Part shown: positions 47,817 to 56,655 of the stretch, in pieces | How the letters are laid out: every line of letters begins with the position of its first letter | How positions within the stretch are numbered: the first letter of the stretch is position 1 | NCBI GenBank assembly: GCA_046328715.1 | Contig: JAXLWB010000024.1 | Coordinates: forward strand, 62,001-126,000 | DNA from: JAXLWB01 sp046328715 | GTDB lineage: Bacteria > Chloroflexota > Anaerolineae > Caldilineales > Caldilineaceae | Direction: 5' to 3' | DNA length: 64,000 bases | The notes under the pieces: model-generated | Told to the model about the DNA's origin: nothing | Seen by the model: only the letters and a program-made list of their open reading frames with translations | The model's database searches: none | Position numbers and translations under genes: made by a program

Positions 47817-48601
47817 GCATGAGTTTCTTACGTCCGGATGGGGTAGCCAATATACAGCTTGGTAATGCTACGGCATGGTTGCCTTCGCAACGTCAGATCA
47901 AGGATGCACTTGCCTTTCAAATCGCTGATGCGGTTGGCCCAGAGATTCAGGATGAACAGCCAAATGTACCCGGCCTCCAAACCACGATGCAGCAAGGGTT
48001 AGGCTTGGTAACGGTGGTTGGCCTCGTGAGTGGTCTGCTACCTTTCTTGGTGAATTTAGTGCGAGCGGGTCGTGCTGGCACTTCACTACAGATGCTCTCA
48101 CTGGCGAATGTTGCGACAGATCAAAGCCGACTGTGGCGTATGCTTGACCTGGACCCAGCCGTGATGGCTAACCTTTTTCAGCAAATGGCTGGGATGGAAC
48201 CTCGTTTGCCAGGTGTGATGGCTGGATTTTTCAGCGCCTTGGGAACCTGGATCAATACTCCACTGATGCTGGTCACGCTCTGGATCGCCTATGGGGCTGG
48301 GGTGTTGGCTGTGAGCCATCTGGCTGGTGCAAGGACGACACTACAGCGCTTTTTTGCGGCAACTTCGTATGCATTCATCCCCCTTGTCTTGAATATTTTG
48401 GCCCCACTTCCCTGGTTGGGTGGTTTGATCAAATTGATCGCTTGGATAGCCTTCTTTCTACTTTATGTGCGGGCGGTGGCGAGTGTGACTTCCTTAGAAA
48501 CACCCAAAGCTGTGATTGCAACCCTGCTGCCTGGAGCCATTTTTGGTGGTTTGCTCTTGATTGCTTTGGGTATGGTGGCGGGTGCGCTTGTCTTGGGGTA
48601 G
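47813..48601 (+). CDS. Yip1-like membrane protein, second of a pair
   Basis: 262 residues from ATG 47813, with GGAGG at 47802-47806. An N-terminal soluble part (PDGVANIQLGNATAWLPSQ) precedes about five membrane segments (GLGLVTVVGLVSGLLPFLV, LMLVTLWIAYGAGVLAVSH, FIPLVLNILAPLPWLGGLI and two more). The LQRFFAATSYAFIPLVL motif is Yip1-like. It is translationally coupled to the preceding related gene; the two may form a heteromeric membrane unit. Confidence 0.65.
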   Translation: MSMSFLRPDGVANIQLGNATAWLPSQRQIKDALAFQIADAVGPEIQDEQPNVPGLQTTMQQGLGLVTVVGLVSGLLPFLVNLVRAGRAGTSLQMLSLANVATDQSRLWRMLDLDPAVMANLFQQMAGMEPRLPGVMAGFFSALGTWINTPLMLVTLWIAYGAGVLAVSHLAGARTTLQRFFAATSYAFIPLVLNILAPLPWLGGLIKLIAWIAFFLLYVRAVASVTSLETPKAVIATLLPGAIFGGLLLIALGMVAGALVLG

Positions 48602-48687
48602 ATCAGGCGAGATCCTTGCTTGTTATCGTAATTCGGTTATTATTTCCTCGTTTTTGCTCCTCCTCTTTCACTACTAAAGAGAGATTT

Positions 48688-50340
48688 ATGATGAAACGGA
48701 TCATTCATGCTCCGCGTGGCGGACAACTTACCTGCAAAAACTGGCAGATCGAGGCGGCCTACCGCATGTTACAAAATAACCTTGACCCACAGGTCGCCTT
48801 CGATCCCGACAATTTGATTGTCTACGGTGGAAGAGGTAAGGCAGCGCGCAATTGGGCCGCCTTTGATGCTATTCTTGAATCATTGCGCACTTTGGAGCCG
48901 AACGAGACACTGCTGGTGCAATCGGGCAAACCGGTGGCAATCTTTACTACACACGAGGATGCCCCGCGAGTGCTACTTGCCAACTCCAACATTGTGCCTG
49001 CCTGGGCTACCCAGCAAAATTTTGAGAAATGGGAACAGGCCGGGCTGATCATGTATGGGCAAATGACGGCGGGCAGTTGGATCTACATCGGCACGCAGGG
49101 CATTTTGCAAGGCACCTATGAGACGCTTGGCTCGCTGGCACGCCAACATGGCTGGGGCACGCTGAAGGGCAAATTTGTCGTCACTGCCGGGCTAGGTGAG
49201 ATGGGCGGGGCGCAGCCGTTAGCCATCACCATGAACGGTGGCGTCGGGCTGATCGTTGAGGTAGATCGCTGGCGTGCCGAACGGCGACTCTCCTTGCGCC
49301 AGGTCGATGCGATCAGCGATACCCTGGAGGAGGCGATGACCTGGGTCGAAGAGGCACGCAAGCAGGGGCAAGCCAAGTCAATTGCTCTGATTGGCAATGC
49401 TGCTCAAATCTTGCCTGAACTGGTCACCCGTGGTGTGATGCCCGATGTTGTCACCGATCAAACTTCGGCGCACGATCCACTCTACGGTTACATTCCGGTC
49501 GGCATGACAGTTGAGGAAGCTGCCACATTGCGTACCAGTGATCCCAAAGCCTATATGCAGCGTTCAATCGATTCGATGACGAGCCATGTCCAAGCGATGC
49601 TCGACTGGCAAGCCAAGGGTGCCGTGGTCTTCGACTATGGCAACAATCTGCGCCAGCGTGCCTTTGACAACGGCTTGAAGAACGCCTTCGATTATCCTGG
49701 TTTTGTGCCAGCCTACATTCGTCCACTCTTCTGTGAAGGCAAAGGACCCTTCCGTTGGGTAGCGCTTTCCGGCGATCCGCAGGATATCTACACTACTGAT
49801 GAGGCTATTCTCGAACTTTTCCCCGAAGATGAGCATCTGGCGCACTGGATTCGTATGGCGCAAAAGGAGATTGCCTTCCAGGGGCTGCCCGCACGTATTT
49901 GCTGGCTCGGCTATGGTGAACGGGCCAAAGCTGGGCTGAAACTCAACGAACTGGTTGCCAGCGGCAAAGTCAGCGCACCGATTGTGATCGGCCGCGATCA
50001 TCTTGACAGTGGCTCGGTGGCTAGCCCGAACCGTGAAACTGAAGGCATGTTGGATGGCTCCGATGCCATTGCCGACTGGCCGTTGCTTAACGCATTGGTT
50101 AACGCCGTCAACGGTGCAACCTGGGTCAGCATTCATCACGGTGGTGGCGTGGGCATTGGCTACAGCATTCACGCCGGCCAGGTGATTGTCGCCGATGGTA
50201 CTGAAGCCGCCGCACGCCGGTTGGAACGTGTGCTCACCAGCGATCCAGGTATGGGCGTTGTACGTCACGTCGATGCTGGCTATCCCGAAGCGATCCGCTT
50301 TGCCAAGGCAAACGGCGTCAAGGTGCCGATGATGAAGTAG
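48688..50340 (+). CDS. hutU: Urocanate hydratase HutU
   Basis: Second step of histidine breakdown, urocanate to imidazolonepropionate, with NAD as tightly bound electrophile. 550 residues from ATG 48688 (MMKRII). Motifs: NLIVYGGRGKAARNW, GLGEMGGAQPLA (NAD loop), VFDYGNNLRQRAFDNG, IRPLFCEGKGPFRW with the family cysteine, GRDHLDSGSVASP and HHGGGVGIGYSIHAG. Followed by hutH after palindromic element copy 3. Confidence 0.96.
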   Translation: MMKRIIHAPRGGQLTCKNWQIEAAYRMLQNNLDPQVAFDPDNLIVYGGRGKAARNWAAFDAILESLRTLEPNETLLVQSGKPVAIFTTHEDAPRVLLANSNIVPAWATQQNFEKWEQAGLIMYGQMTAGSWIYIGTQGILQGTYETLGSLARQHGWGTLKGKFVVTAGLGEMGGAQPLAITMNGGVGLIVEVDRWRAERRLSLRQVDAISDTLEEAMTWVEEARKQGQAKSIALIGNAAQILPELVTRGVMPDVVTDQTSAHDPLYGYIPVGMTVEEAATLRTSDPKAYMQRSIDSMTSHVQAMLDWQAKGAVVFDYGNNLRQRAFDNGLKNAFDYPGFVPAYIRPLFCEGKGPFRWVALSGDPQDIYTTDEAILELFPEDEHLAHWIRMAQKEIAFQGLPARICWLGYGERAKAGLKLNELVASGKVSAPIVIGRDHLDSGSVASPNRETEGMLDGSDAIADWPLLNALVNAVNGATWVSIHHGGGVGIGYSIHAGQVIVADGTEAAARRLERVLTSDPGMGVVRHVDAGYPEAIRFAKANGVKVPMMK

Positions 50341-50341
50341 C

Positions 50342-50472
50342 AACCCCTCCCTAGCCCTCCCCAAAACAGGGAAGGAACAGTGGTAGGACATGTTCAGTTG
50401 CTTCTTTGTCAATCAATCTGAATCGGCCCCTTCACGGTCCCCTCCCTTACCAGGGGAGGCTAGGGTGGGGTT
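50342..50472. repeat. 132-bp palindromic element, copy 3 (MITE-like)
   Basis: Left end AACCCCTCCCTAGCCCTCC, right end complementary to AACCCCACCCTAGCCTCCCC. Right subterminal hairpin CCCCTCCC...GGGGAGG. It lies between hutU and hutH on the plus-strand operon, so it is transcribed. Length matches the other two copies within 2 bp. Confidence 0.82.
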
Positions 50473-50496
50473 GCATCTTTGACCTCTCACACATCT

Positions 50497-52083
50497 ATGT
50501 ATATGCCGAATTCTACTATCGTTCTCGATGGACAATCACTGACAATTGATCAGGTCACGGCTGTTGCCTTTGGTCAAGCTGGCTCGCCCAAGGTCGAACT
50601 GAGCGTCGAAGCCAGCCAACGCGTCACTCGTGCCGCCGAGGCGGTGCAACAACTGCTGGATCGGGGCGAGATCGCCTATGGCATCACGACTGGCTTTGGT
50701 GCCTTCAAAGATCGCATCATTTCGCCCGAACAAGTGCAGACCCTACAGCGCAACATCATCCTCAGCCATGCAGTCGGTGCGGGCGATCCGTTTGATATTC
50801 CTACTACGCGGGCGATTATGTTGATCCGGGCTAACACCCTGGCTCGTGGCCACTCTGGTATCCGTCTAGGTACACTCCAAGCGCTGATCGACCTGCTCAA
50901 TCACGGTGTTCATCCGATCATCCCACAAAAAGGTTCTCTCGGCGCATCGGGCGATCTGGCCCCGCTAGCGCATATGAGTTTACCCCTAATCGGCGAAGGT
51001 GAGGCAGAGTTTGCGGGCAAGATTTTGTCAGGACAAGAAGCATTGGCGCGGGCTGGGTTGCAGCCTGTAGTCTTAGCTGCTAAAGAAGGCTTGGCGCTCA
51101 CCAATGGCACAACCGTAATGTGTGCCCTGGGCGCTCTGGCGGTGCAGCGCAGCGAACGGTTGAGCCAGGTGGCCGATGTGGCTGGCTCGCTCAGTTTGGA
51201 AGCCCTGAACGGCACGCCACTGGCCTTTGATGATCGCATCCACCAACTTCGTCCCCATCCACGGCAGATTGTCTGTGCCAGTTATCTGCGGCAATTGCTG
51301 GCTGGCAGCGAGTTTGTGCGCTATCATGACCCCAGCAACGTGCAAGACGCCTATACGTTGCGCTGTATCCCACAGGTGCATGGTGCCGTGCGTGACGCCA
51401 TCGCCTATGCCCGTTGGGTGGTGGATATCGAACTCAACGCTGTCACCGACAACCCGCTGATCTTCATTGACGAGCAGAGTGGCGAGATCGAGGTGATCTC
51501 CGGCGGCAACTTTCATGGGGAGCCGCTGGCGATTGCGATGGACTACTTGGCGATTGCGCTAACTGAACTGGGCAACATTGCCGAACGGCGCATCATGCGT
51601 CTGACCGATGAGGCGAGCAATGCGCATGTGCTGCCTGCCTTTCTCACCAACGAGGGCGGCCTCAACTCTGGCTTTATGATTACTCAATACACCGCAGCTG
51701 CACTCGCCACCGAAAACAAAGTGCTCGCCCATCCCGCCAGCGTCGATACGATTCCCACTTCAGCCAACGTCGAGGACCATGTGAGTATGGGCTGTACTGC
51801 CGCTTTGAAAGTCGGGCAGATCCTCAATAATGTGGAGCATATCCTGGCGATTGAACTATTAGCCGCCGCGCAGGGCATCGATTTTCGCCGCACCGCCATC
51901 GGGAGCGCAGCAAAGCTAGGCAAAGGCACACAGCCCGTCTACGACCTCATTCGCACTCTGGCTCCCTTTGTTGAAAAAGATCGCTATCTCAATCCGTTGA
52001 TCCATGCTGTCAAAGCAACGATTGCAGATGGACGGTTGGTGAGAGTTGTTGATTCGGTTCTCAACGGAGAAATCTCAAAGTGA
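50497..52083 (+). CDS. hutH: Histidine ammonia-lyase HutH
   Basis: First step of histidine breakdown, removing ammonia to give urocanate. 528 residues from ATG 50497 (an ATG at 50503 and a TTG at 50479 are alternatives). The Ala-Ser-Gly that forms the MIO cofactor is in KGSLGASGDLAPLAHM. The catalytic Tyr is in IAYGITTGFGAFKD, and FHGEPLAIAMDYLAIA and ASVDTIPTSANVEDHVSMG are typical. The stop overlaps the hutI GTG. Confidence 0.96.
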   Translation: MYMPNSTIVLDGQSLTIDQVTAVAFGQAGSPKVELSVEASQRVTRAAEAVQQLLDRGEIAYGITTGFGAFKDRIISPEQVQTLQRNIILSHAVGAGDPFDIPTTRAIMLIRANTLARGHSGIRLGTLQALIDLLNHGVHPIIPQKGSLGASGDLAPLAHMSLPLIGEGEAEFAGKILSGQEALARAGLQPVVLAAKEGLALTNGTTVMCALGALAVQRSERLSQVADVAGSLSLEALNGTPLAFDDRIHQLRPHPRQIVCASYLRQLLAGSEFVRYHDPSNVQDAYTLRCIPQVHGAVRDAIAYARWVVDIELNAVTDNPLIFIDEQSGEIEVISGGNFHGEPLAIAMDYLAIALTELGNIAERRIMRLTDEASNAHVLPAFLTNEGGLNSGFMITQYTAAALATENKVLAHPASVDTIPTSANVEDHVSMGCTAALKVGQILNNVEHILAIELLAAAQGIDFRRTAIGSAAKLGKGTQPVYDLIRTLAPFVEKDRYLNPLIHAVKATIADGRLVRVVDSVLNGEISK

Positions 52084-53354
52084 TCATGAACGTTGATTTA
52101 CTGATTCACAGTGCCGCCCAACTTGTGACCTGCGCCAGTCCCAGCGGACCGAAGCGTGGTGCCGACTTAGCCGATGTCGGGCTGATTGCGGATGGTGCCG
52201 TGGCAATTGCCGATGGGCAAATCGTAGCTGTGGGCAAGACCCCTGGTTTGCTGGCTGACTATTCGGCGACTCGGCGCATCGACGCCAGCGGTAAAGCGGT
52301 CTGCCCTGGCTTTGTCGATTGCCACACCCATCTCGTCTATGCGGGTGACCGTGTGCATGAGTTTGAGAGGCGCATCGGCGGTGCCAGCTATATGGAAATC
52401 ATGGCGGCGGGCGGTGGCATTGTGAGCACGATGAAAGCAATCAGAGCCGCCTCGCTTGAACAGTTGGTCGCAGCTTCCCAAGCAAGATTGGCGACGATGC
52501 TTGCCTTGGGGACAACGACAGCCGAGGTAAAAACGGGTTATGGGTTGAGTCCAGAGGCTGAACTCAAAATGCTAGCGGCAATCGCCCAGCTTGATCAGGA
52601 ATCTCCCTGTGACTTAGTGCCAACCTTCCTGGGTGCCCACACGACCCCGCCCGAATGGAAACATGATGTCGATGGCTATGTCCAACAAGTGATCGAAACC
52701 ATGTTGTCTCAGGCTGCGACATGGTATTCTCAGTCGCACTTTGCTGATCGCTCACCTTTCTTTGTTGATGTCTTCTGTGAAGATCATGCCTTTAGCGTGG
52801 AGCAAGCGCGCCGCATCTTGAGTGCAGGGCAGGCGCAAGGTCTGCAAGCAAAGCTGCATGTCGATCAGTTCAACAGCTTAGGTGGCGTGGAAATGGCGTT
52901 GGCATTGGAGGCTGTTTCTGTCGATCATCTAGAGGTGACACAGCCGCAGGATGTGGAGCGCTTGGCCGCAGCGAAGACAATCGCCGTTGTGCTGCCCGCG
53001 GTGAACTTTAATCTGGGCTTGACTCAATTTGCCCCTGCTCGCGCTTTGATAGACCAGGGTGCCGCTGTCGCACTGGCGACTGACATGAATCCTGGCTCAG
53101 CTCCTTGTCTTTCGCTGCCGTTGGTGATGGCGATTGCCTGTCGCTATCAACGATTGCTGCCTGCGGAAGCGCTCAACGCTTGTACCATCAACGCTGCCCA
53201 CGCATTGGGCTTAGGTGAGCGGATCGGCTCGATTGAAGTGGGAAAACAGGCCGACCTGCTGATCTTGAACACGACAGACTACCGTCATCTTGCCTATCAG
53301 TTGGGTGGAAATTTGGTGGAAAAGGTTATCAAGCGAGGGGTAAGCTGCTTATAG
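52080..53354 (+). CDS. hutI: Imidazolonepropionase HutI
   Basis: Third step, hydrolysing imidazolonepropionate to formiminoglutamate. Amidohydrolase fold, 424 residues. Metal His pair in CPGFVDCHTHLVYAGDR; KTGYGLSPEAELKML, TFLGAHTTPPE, LHVDQFNSLGGVEMA, VLPAVNFNLGL and ALATDMNPGSAPCLSLP follow. GTG 52080 overlaps the hutH stop (GTGA) with GGAGA upstream; ATG 52086 is an alternative. The enzyme for the last Hut step is not in the window. Confidence 0.95.
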   Translation: MIMNVDLLIHSAAQLVTCASPSGPKRGADLADVGLIADGAVAIADGQIVAVGKTPGLLADYSATRRIDASGKAVCPGFVDCHTHLVYAGDRVHEFERRIGGASYMEIMAAGGGIVSTMKAIRAASLEQLVAASQARLATMLALGTTTAEVKTGYGLSPEAELKMLAAIAQLDQESPCDLVPTFLGAHTTPPEWKHDVDGYVQQVIETMLSQAATWYSQSHFADRSPFFVDVFCEDHAFSVEQARRILSAGQAQGLQAKLHVDQFNSLGGVEMALALEAVSVDHLEVTQPQDVERLAAAKTIAVVLPAVNFNLGLTQFAPARALIDQGAAVALATDMNPGSAPCLSLPLVMAIACRYQRLLPAEALNACTINAAHALGLGERIGSIEVGKQADLLILNTTDYRHLAYQLGGNLVEKVIKRGVSCL

Positions 53355-53375
53355 AAAGTTTTGATGAGATGGTTC

Positions 53376-53439
53376 ACAATTAGGTTTACACTTTTGCCAA
53401 ATTCTCGCCATAATTGTGAAAAAGTGTAAACCTAATTGT
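53376..53439. repeat. Perfect 20-bp hairpin after hutI
   Basis: ACAATTAGGTTTACACTTTT (53376-53395) is exactly complementary to 53420-53439, loop 24 nt. It lies in the 278-bp spacer between the convergent hutI and HsmA-like genes. Unlike the other hairpins it is AT-rich. Confidence 0.9.
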
Positions 53440-53499
53440 TCGGGTAAAATGAGTCAGCTCTACAATAAGGATCTTATTTAGTACGTTGTAGCACTATAG

Positions 53500-53551
53500 C
53501 GGCACGGCGCAGAAAGTTGTAGATATAACAAAAATCGGGTGCGCCGTGCCG
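53500..53551. repeat. Perfect 12-bp hairpin
   Basis: CGGCACGGCGCA (53500-53511) pairs exactly with TGCGCCGTGCCG (53540-53551), loop 28 nt. Second hairpin of the same spacer; a small GTACA/TGTAC stem follows near 53610. No T-run after either. Confidence 0.85.
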
Positions 53552-53632
53552 GTCAAGTTTTAACCCCTGAACAATTTCTATGACACTTGCAACTGTATCG
53601 AAATAAGCAGTACAACCCTGTACCAGAATCTT

Positions 53633-54010
53633 CTAAATCATTCCACTATTGAGTGCGGCTCCTGTTATAAACGGAATCAACCAGAAAACCCATACGGTTG
53701 TGCTAAAACGATGAAAGCTCTTCAAGGCAGTAGAATCGCCGCGTAGAATGGTCACCGCCGCCCACACCGCATGGATCCCCATGATCAACAGGGCAGCCAG
53801 GCCAGTCATACTGTGCAGACCGAAGCGCATTCCGCCTCCAGCTAGTTGGCGCATATATTCGGTGCCAACCGTATCAAAAACCAACCCGCCAAAGAAAAAG
53901 AAGAGCTGCCAGGCACTTAGTTGGCGACTAAGGCGTTCGCTCCAAACTCCAATCGTGTATAGCAAGAGCGCCATTGTAATGGTAATGATAGCTAACGTTA
54001 ACATAGACAT
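53633..54010 (-). CDS. HsmA-family membrane protein (TIGR03987-like)
   Basis: 125 residues with four membrane segments (MLTLAIITITMALLLYTIGVW, WQLFFFFGGLVFDTVGTEYM, LHSMTGLAALLIMGIHAVWA, VFWLIPFITGAAL; first listed in part). The W.LFFFFGGL.FDT.GT and LH.TG..AL..M..HA.WA pattern matches the small HsmA proteins of unknown biochemical role. Confidence 0.75.
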   Translation of the reverse strand: MSMLTLAIITITMALLLYTIGVWSERLSRQLSAWQLFFFFGGLVFDTVGTEYMRQLAGGGMRFGLHSMTGLAALLIMGIHAVWAAVTILRGDSTALKSFHRFSTTVWVFWLIPFITGAALNSGMI

Positions 54011-54278
54011 AAGATTTTCTCCTGTTTTGAAAACCCAATCGTAGCTGCAAGAATCATGAATTCATGGCATTGCCGAGTACAACTGGACTTATTGTGATTC
54101 GCAAACTGCAATCTTTAGAACAAATCCTATGGTAGCGTTGCCCTGTGGCGATTACGGGAAGGTTATGTGAAGATTTGATGACAAATTGGAGATCCTACTG
54201 CGAGGAGTTCGTGTTTACCCAGTTCGGCAACTACAAGCATGTCTCTACGGTTTGCGAGCATGCCTAAATATTCGGGTT
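54011..54278. other. Spacer without a recognisable gene
   Basis: 268 bp between the HsmA-like gene and the histidine kinase stop. I see no gene, word-type hairpin or promoter. The only feature is a perfect 12-bp palindrome CATGAATTCATG at 54055-54066. Confidence 0.5.
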
Positions 54279-55295
54279 CTAAACGTTCGGCTGTCGTGGC
54301 AGGGTAAAGCTGAAGGTAGACCCTTGACCAAGTCCGTCGCTCTCTGCCCAAATGTGCCCGCCATGTGCCTGTACCAGATATTGGGCAATGGTCAAACCAA
54401 TCCCATTACCGCCGCTCTGGCGCGAGCGCGACTTATCCACCCGGTAAAAACGTTCAAAGACCAATGTGAGCTGCTCTGGTTCCAGTCCAATGCCAGTGTC
54501 GATCACTTGTGTCGTCACCCATTCATGGTCAGCCCGCACACGGATGGTGACTGTTCCATGGGCTGGCGTGTATTGCAGCGCATTGCCTAGCAAGTTGATC
54601 AGCACCTGTGTAATGCGATCCTCGTCCAACCAAAGCTGTGGCAATGGGGACTGAAGATCTGTGTGCAGCGTAACCTCTTTATCATCGTATTGATTGTGCA
54701 AGCGATCACAGACGCTTTGCACTAGATTGGCAAAATCAGTCTGTTCTTTTTTGAGGATGATTTGTCCGCTCTCGGCGCGCGAGAGTTCTTCCAATTGTTG
54801 CACAATCCGTTGCAGGCGATTGACTTCGCGATGGATGTTAAAAAAGGTAGCAGTCTCTGCGGGCAGCACGCCATCAATCAGCCCTTCGCTGGTCGCTTTG
54901 ATAGCGCTGAGCGGGGTGCGCAATTCGTGGGCAACGACGCCAATCAATTCGATCCGGCGCTGCTCGCTTGATTCGATTCGCTCGACCATGCGGTTAAAGG
55001 TCTGCGCTAATTCGTTTAGTTCAACACTTACAAAGGCGGGTAACCGCTCGTGATAGTTGCCGTCGGCAATATGCAGACTCATCGTCTGAATCTCTTTGAT
55101 CGGTTGAATAACCTGTTGGCGCACAACCAACAGACTGGCACCAACGATCACAATAAAAACAAGATAGCGCACAAAATTAGCGGCGGGTGAACCAGCAATG
55201 GTACGCAGAATCACTAGTTCCATTCCAATGATGAACAAATAGGAAAAAAGGGTGAGCCATTCAATCCGGCGATGCAGGGTCCATAAATAATTCAT
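54279..55295 (-). CDS. Sensor histidine kinase
   Basis: 338 residues. Two N-terminal membrane helices about 14-31 and 42-59, with almost no extracytoplasmic loop between them, then HAMP (IQPIKEIQTMSLHIADGNYHE, in part). The HisKA phosphorylation site is His in VVAHELRTPLSAIK. HATPase boxes are NLLGNALQYTPAHG, DTGIGLEPEQ and GGNGIGLTIAQYLV. The short sensor loop suggests it senses a membrane or intracellular signal. Start overlaps the response regulator stop by 4 nt. Confidence 0.93.
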   Translation of the reverse strand: MNYLWTLHRRIEWLTLFSYLFIIGMELVILRTIAGSPAANFVRYLVFIVIVGASLLVVRQQVIQPIKEIQTMSLHIADGNYHERLPAFVSVELNELAQTFNRMVERIESSEQRRIELIGVVAHELRTPLSAIKATSEGLIDGVLPAETATFFNIHREVNRLQRIVQQLEELSRAESGQIILKKEQTDFANLVQSVCDRLHNQYDDKEVTLHTDLQSPLPQLWLDEDRITQVLINLLGNALQYTPAHGTVTIRVRADHEWVTTQVIDTGIGLEPEQLTLVFERFYRVDKSRSRQSGGNGIGLTIAQYLVQAHGGHIWAESDGLGQGSTFSFTLPRQPNV

Positions 55296-55993
55296 ACAGC
55301 TTCTCCGTCAAAACGATAGCCAACGCTACGTACAGTAACAACATAGGCTGGCTGGGTCGGATCATCTTCGATTTTGTGGCGCAAACGACGGATATGTACA
55401 TCAATGACTCGGTCATCGCCGTAATAGTCATAACCCCAAACCTGCTCGATCAACTGTTCACGGCTCAATACTCGCCCAGCATGGCGAGCTAGTGCGGCTA
55501 ACAGGGAATATTCACTCGGTGTCAATTCGACCGTTTGATCATCCTTCCACACCTGGCGCGCCGCTGTGTCAATGCGCAGACGGCGCGTGCCTAACGAGGC
55601 TTCACCCACAGTTGTCGAACGGCTGCGGCGCAAAATCGCCTGCACGCGTGCTACCAGTTCACGTGGGCTAAATGGCTTGGTGAGATAATCATCGGCACCC
55701 AACGTCAACCCCACCACTTTGTCAACTTCATCGGCTTTGGCTGTCAGCAGCAATACGTAGACTACTGATTCTAGCCGCAATTGGCGAAGTACCTCCAACC
55801 CACTCAGTGCCGGCAGCATGATATCAAGGATCAACAGATGAGGTTGAAAACTGCGCGCCATCTTTAGTGCAGTTACGCCATCGTGGGCAAGCTGTACCTG
55901 ATAGCCCTCCTGTTGTAGATAGGCCTGAATGGTCTTGCACAGCGTTTCTTCATCATCAACCACCAGAATTTTGGCACTTTGTAAATTTTCCAT
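55292..55993 (-). CDS. OmpR/PhoB-family response regulator
   Basis: 233 residues. Receiver domain with the acidic pair VVDDEE, phosphoacceptor Asp in LLILDIMLPALSG and conserved Lys in DDYLTKPFSPREL. C-terminal winged helix: VELTPSEYSLLAALARHAG, DRVIDVHIRRLRHKIEDDP and VRSVGYRF. Transcribed first, coupled to the kinase. Target genes cannot be read from sequence. Confidence 0.95.
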   Translation of the reverse strand: MENLQSAKILVVDDEETLCKTIQAYLQQEGYQVQLAHDGVTALKMARSFQPHLLILDIMLPALSGLEVLRQLRLESVVYVLLLTAKADEVDKVVGLTLGADDYLTKPFSPRELVARVQAILRRSRSTTVGEASLGTRRLRIDTAARQVWKDDQTVELTPSEYSLLAALARHAGRVLSREQLIEQVWGYDYYGDDRVIDVHIRRLRHKIEDDPTQPAYVVTVRSVGYRFDGEAV

Positions 55994-56052
55994 TGCAATC
56001 TCATATTGTCTTACGAGTGGAGAATTACGAAGAAAATTTGTAACTAAGGCTT

Positions 56053-56118
56053 AGGTGCGTCGCACTGTTTAAACGAGGTTTGTATGACAAAATAGCGTGA
56101 AGACAGTGCGACGCACCT
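56053..56118. repeat. Perfect 16-bp hairpin upstream of two-component operon
   Basis: AGGTGCGTCGCACTGT (56053-56068) pairs exactly with 56103-56118, loop 34 nt. It lies between the response regulator start and the end of the GNAT gene, so it may end the upstream operon. Confidence 0.88.
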
Positions 56119-56138
56119 GAATAGTCACGAAAGTTTAC

Positions 56139-56636
56139 TCAACAATCGAACAAAAAGTCTGAAGAAAGCGCACCAATGAACGATTTTCCTGTCTTTGGAT
56201 CGCGATACTGACGCATCCGGTACGCGCCAATACGAAAGCCGATTGCCTCCCAGAAAGCCAGCGCCTGTGGATTGTCACGCCGCACAGACAGCTCGACTTG
56301 GGTAATGTTGCGCAGGTCGAGTCGCTCATAGAGGGCTGCTACCATCGCTCTGCCGTAGCCTCTGCGCCGTGATTGAGGAAAGACATAGAAATCCTCAATC
56401 ACGGCGCTCTGTTTGGCATCATCTACCGCAACGGCCAGCAAGCCAACCTGCTTAGTTCCCTCCAAAGCAACGTAAAGTTCGAACCCACCTTCCACAAACC
56501 GCTCTTGAAAGTAGCGATTACGGCTGGCTACATCCTTGATCACATCGGCGTGCGGCATCAACTCCTGCCAGTAGGCTTCGAGATGAATACGGAACTGGGG
56601 CAACTCCTCTTGCGCAATTGTCTTGAGAGTCAACAT
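56139..56636 (-). CDS. GNAT-family N-acetyltransferase
   Basis: 165 residues, single GNAT domain. Substrate-side strand VGLLAVAVDD, IEDFYVFPQSRRRGYGRAMVAAL with the acetyl-CoA R/Q-x-x-G-x-G loop, and the C-terminal VRRDNPQALAFWEAIGFRIG. It is 19 nt after the DegT aminotransferase stop on the same strand, probably the last gene of the ABC/DegT operon. Substrate unknown; an amino sugar made by DegT is a guess. Confidence 0.85.
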   Translation of the reverse strand: MLTLKTIAQEELPQFRIHLEAYWQELMPHADVIKDVASRNRYFQERFVEGGFELYVALEGTKQVGLLAVAVDDAKQSAVIEDFYVFPQSRRRGYGRAMVAALYERLDLRNITQVELSVRRDNPQALAFWEAIGFRIGAYRMRQYRDPKTGKSFIGALSSDFLFDC

Positions 56637-56655
56637 GGAGTTTATGCATTGGCAG

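Noticed and set aside
49564..50412. Minus-strand frame of 282 codons opposite hutU
   Set aside because: Antisense to catalytic HutU motifs and no independent support.
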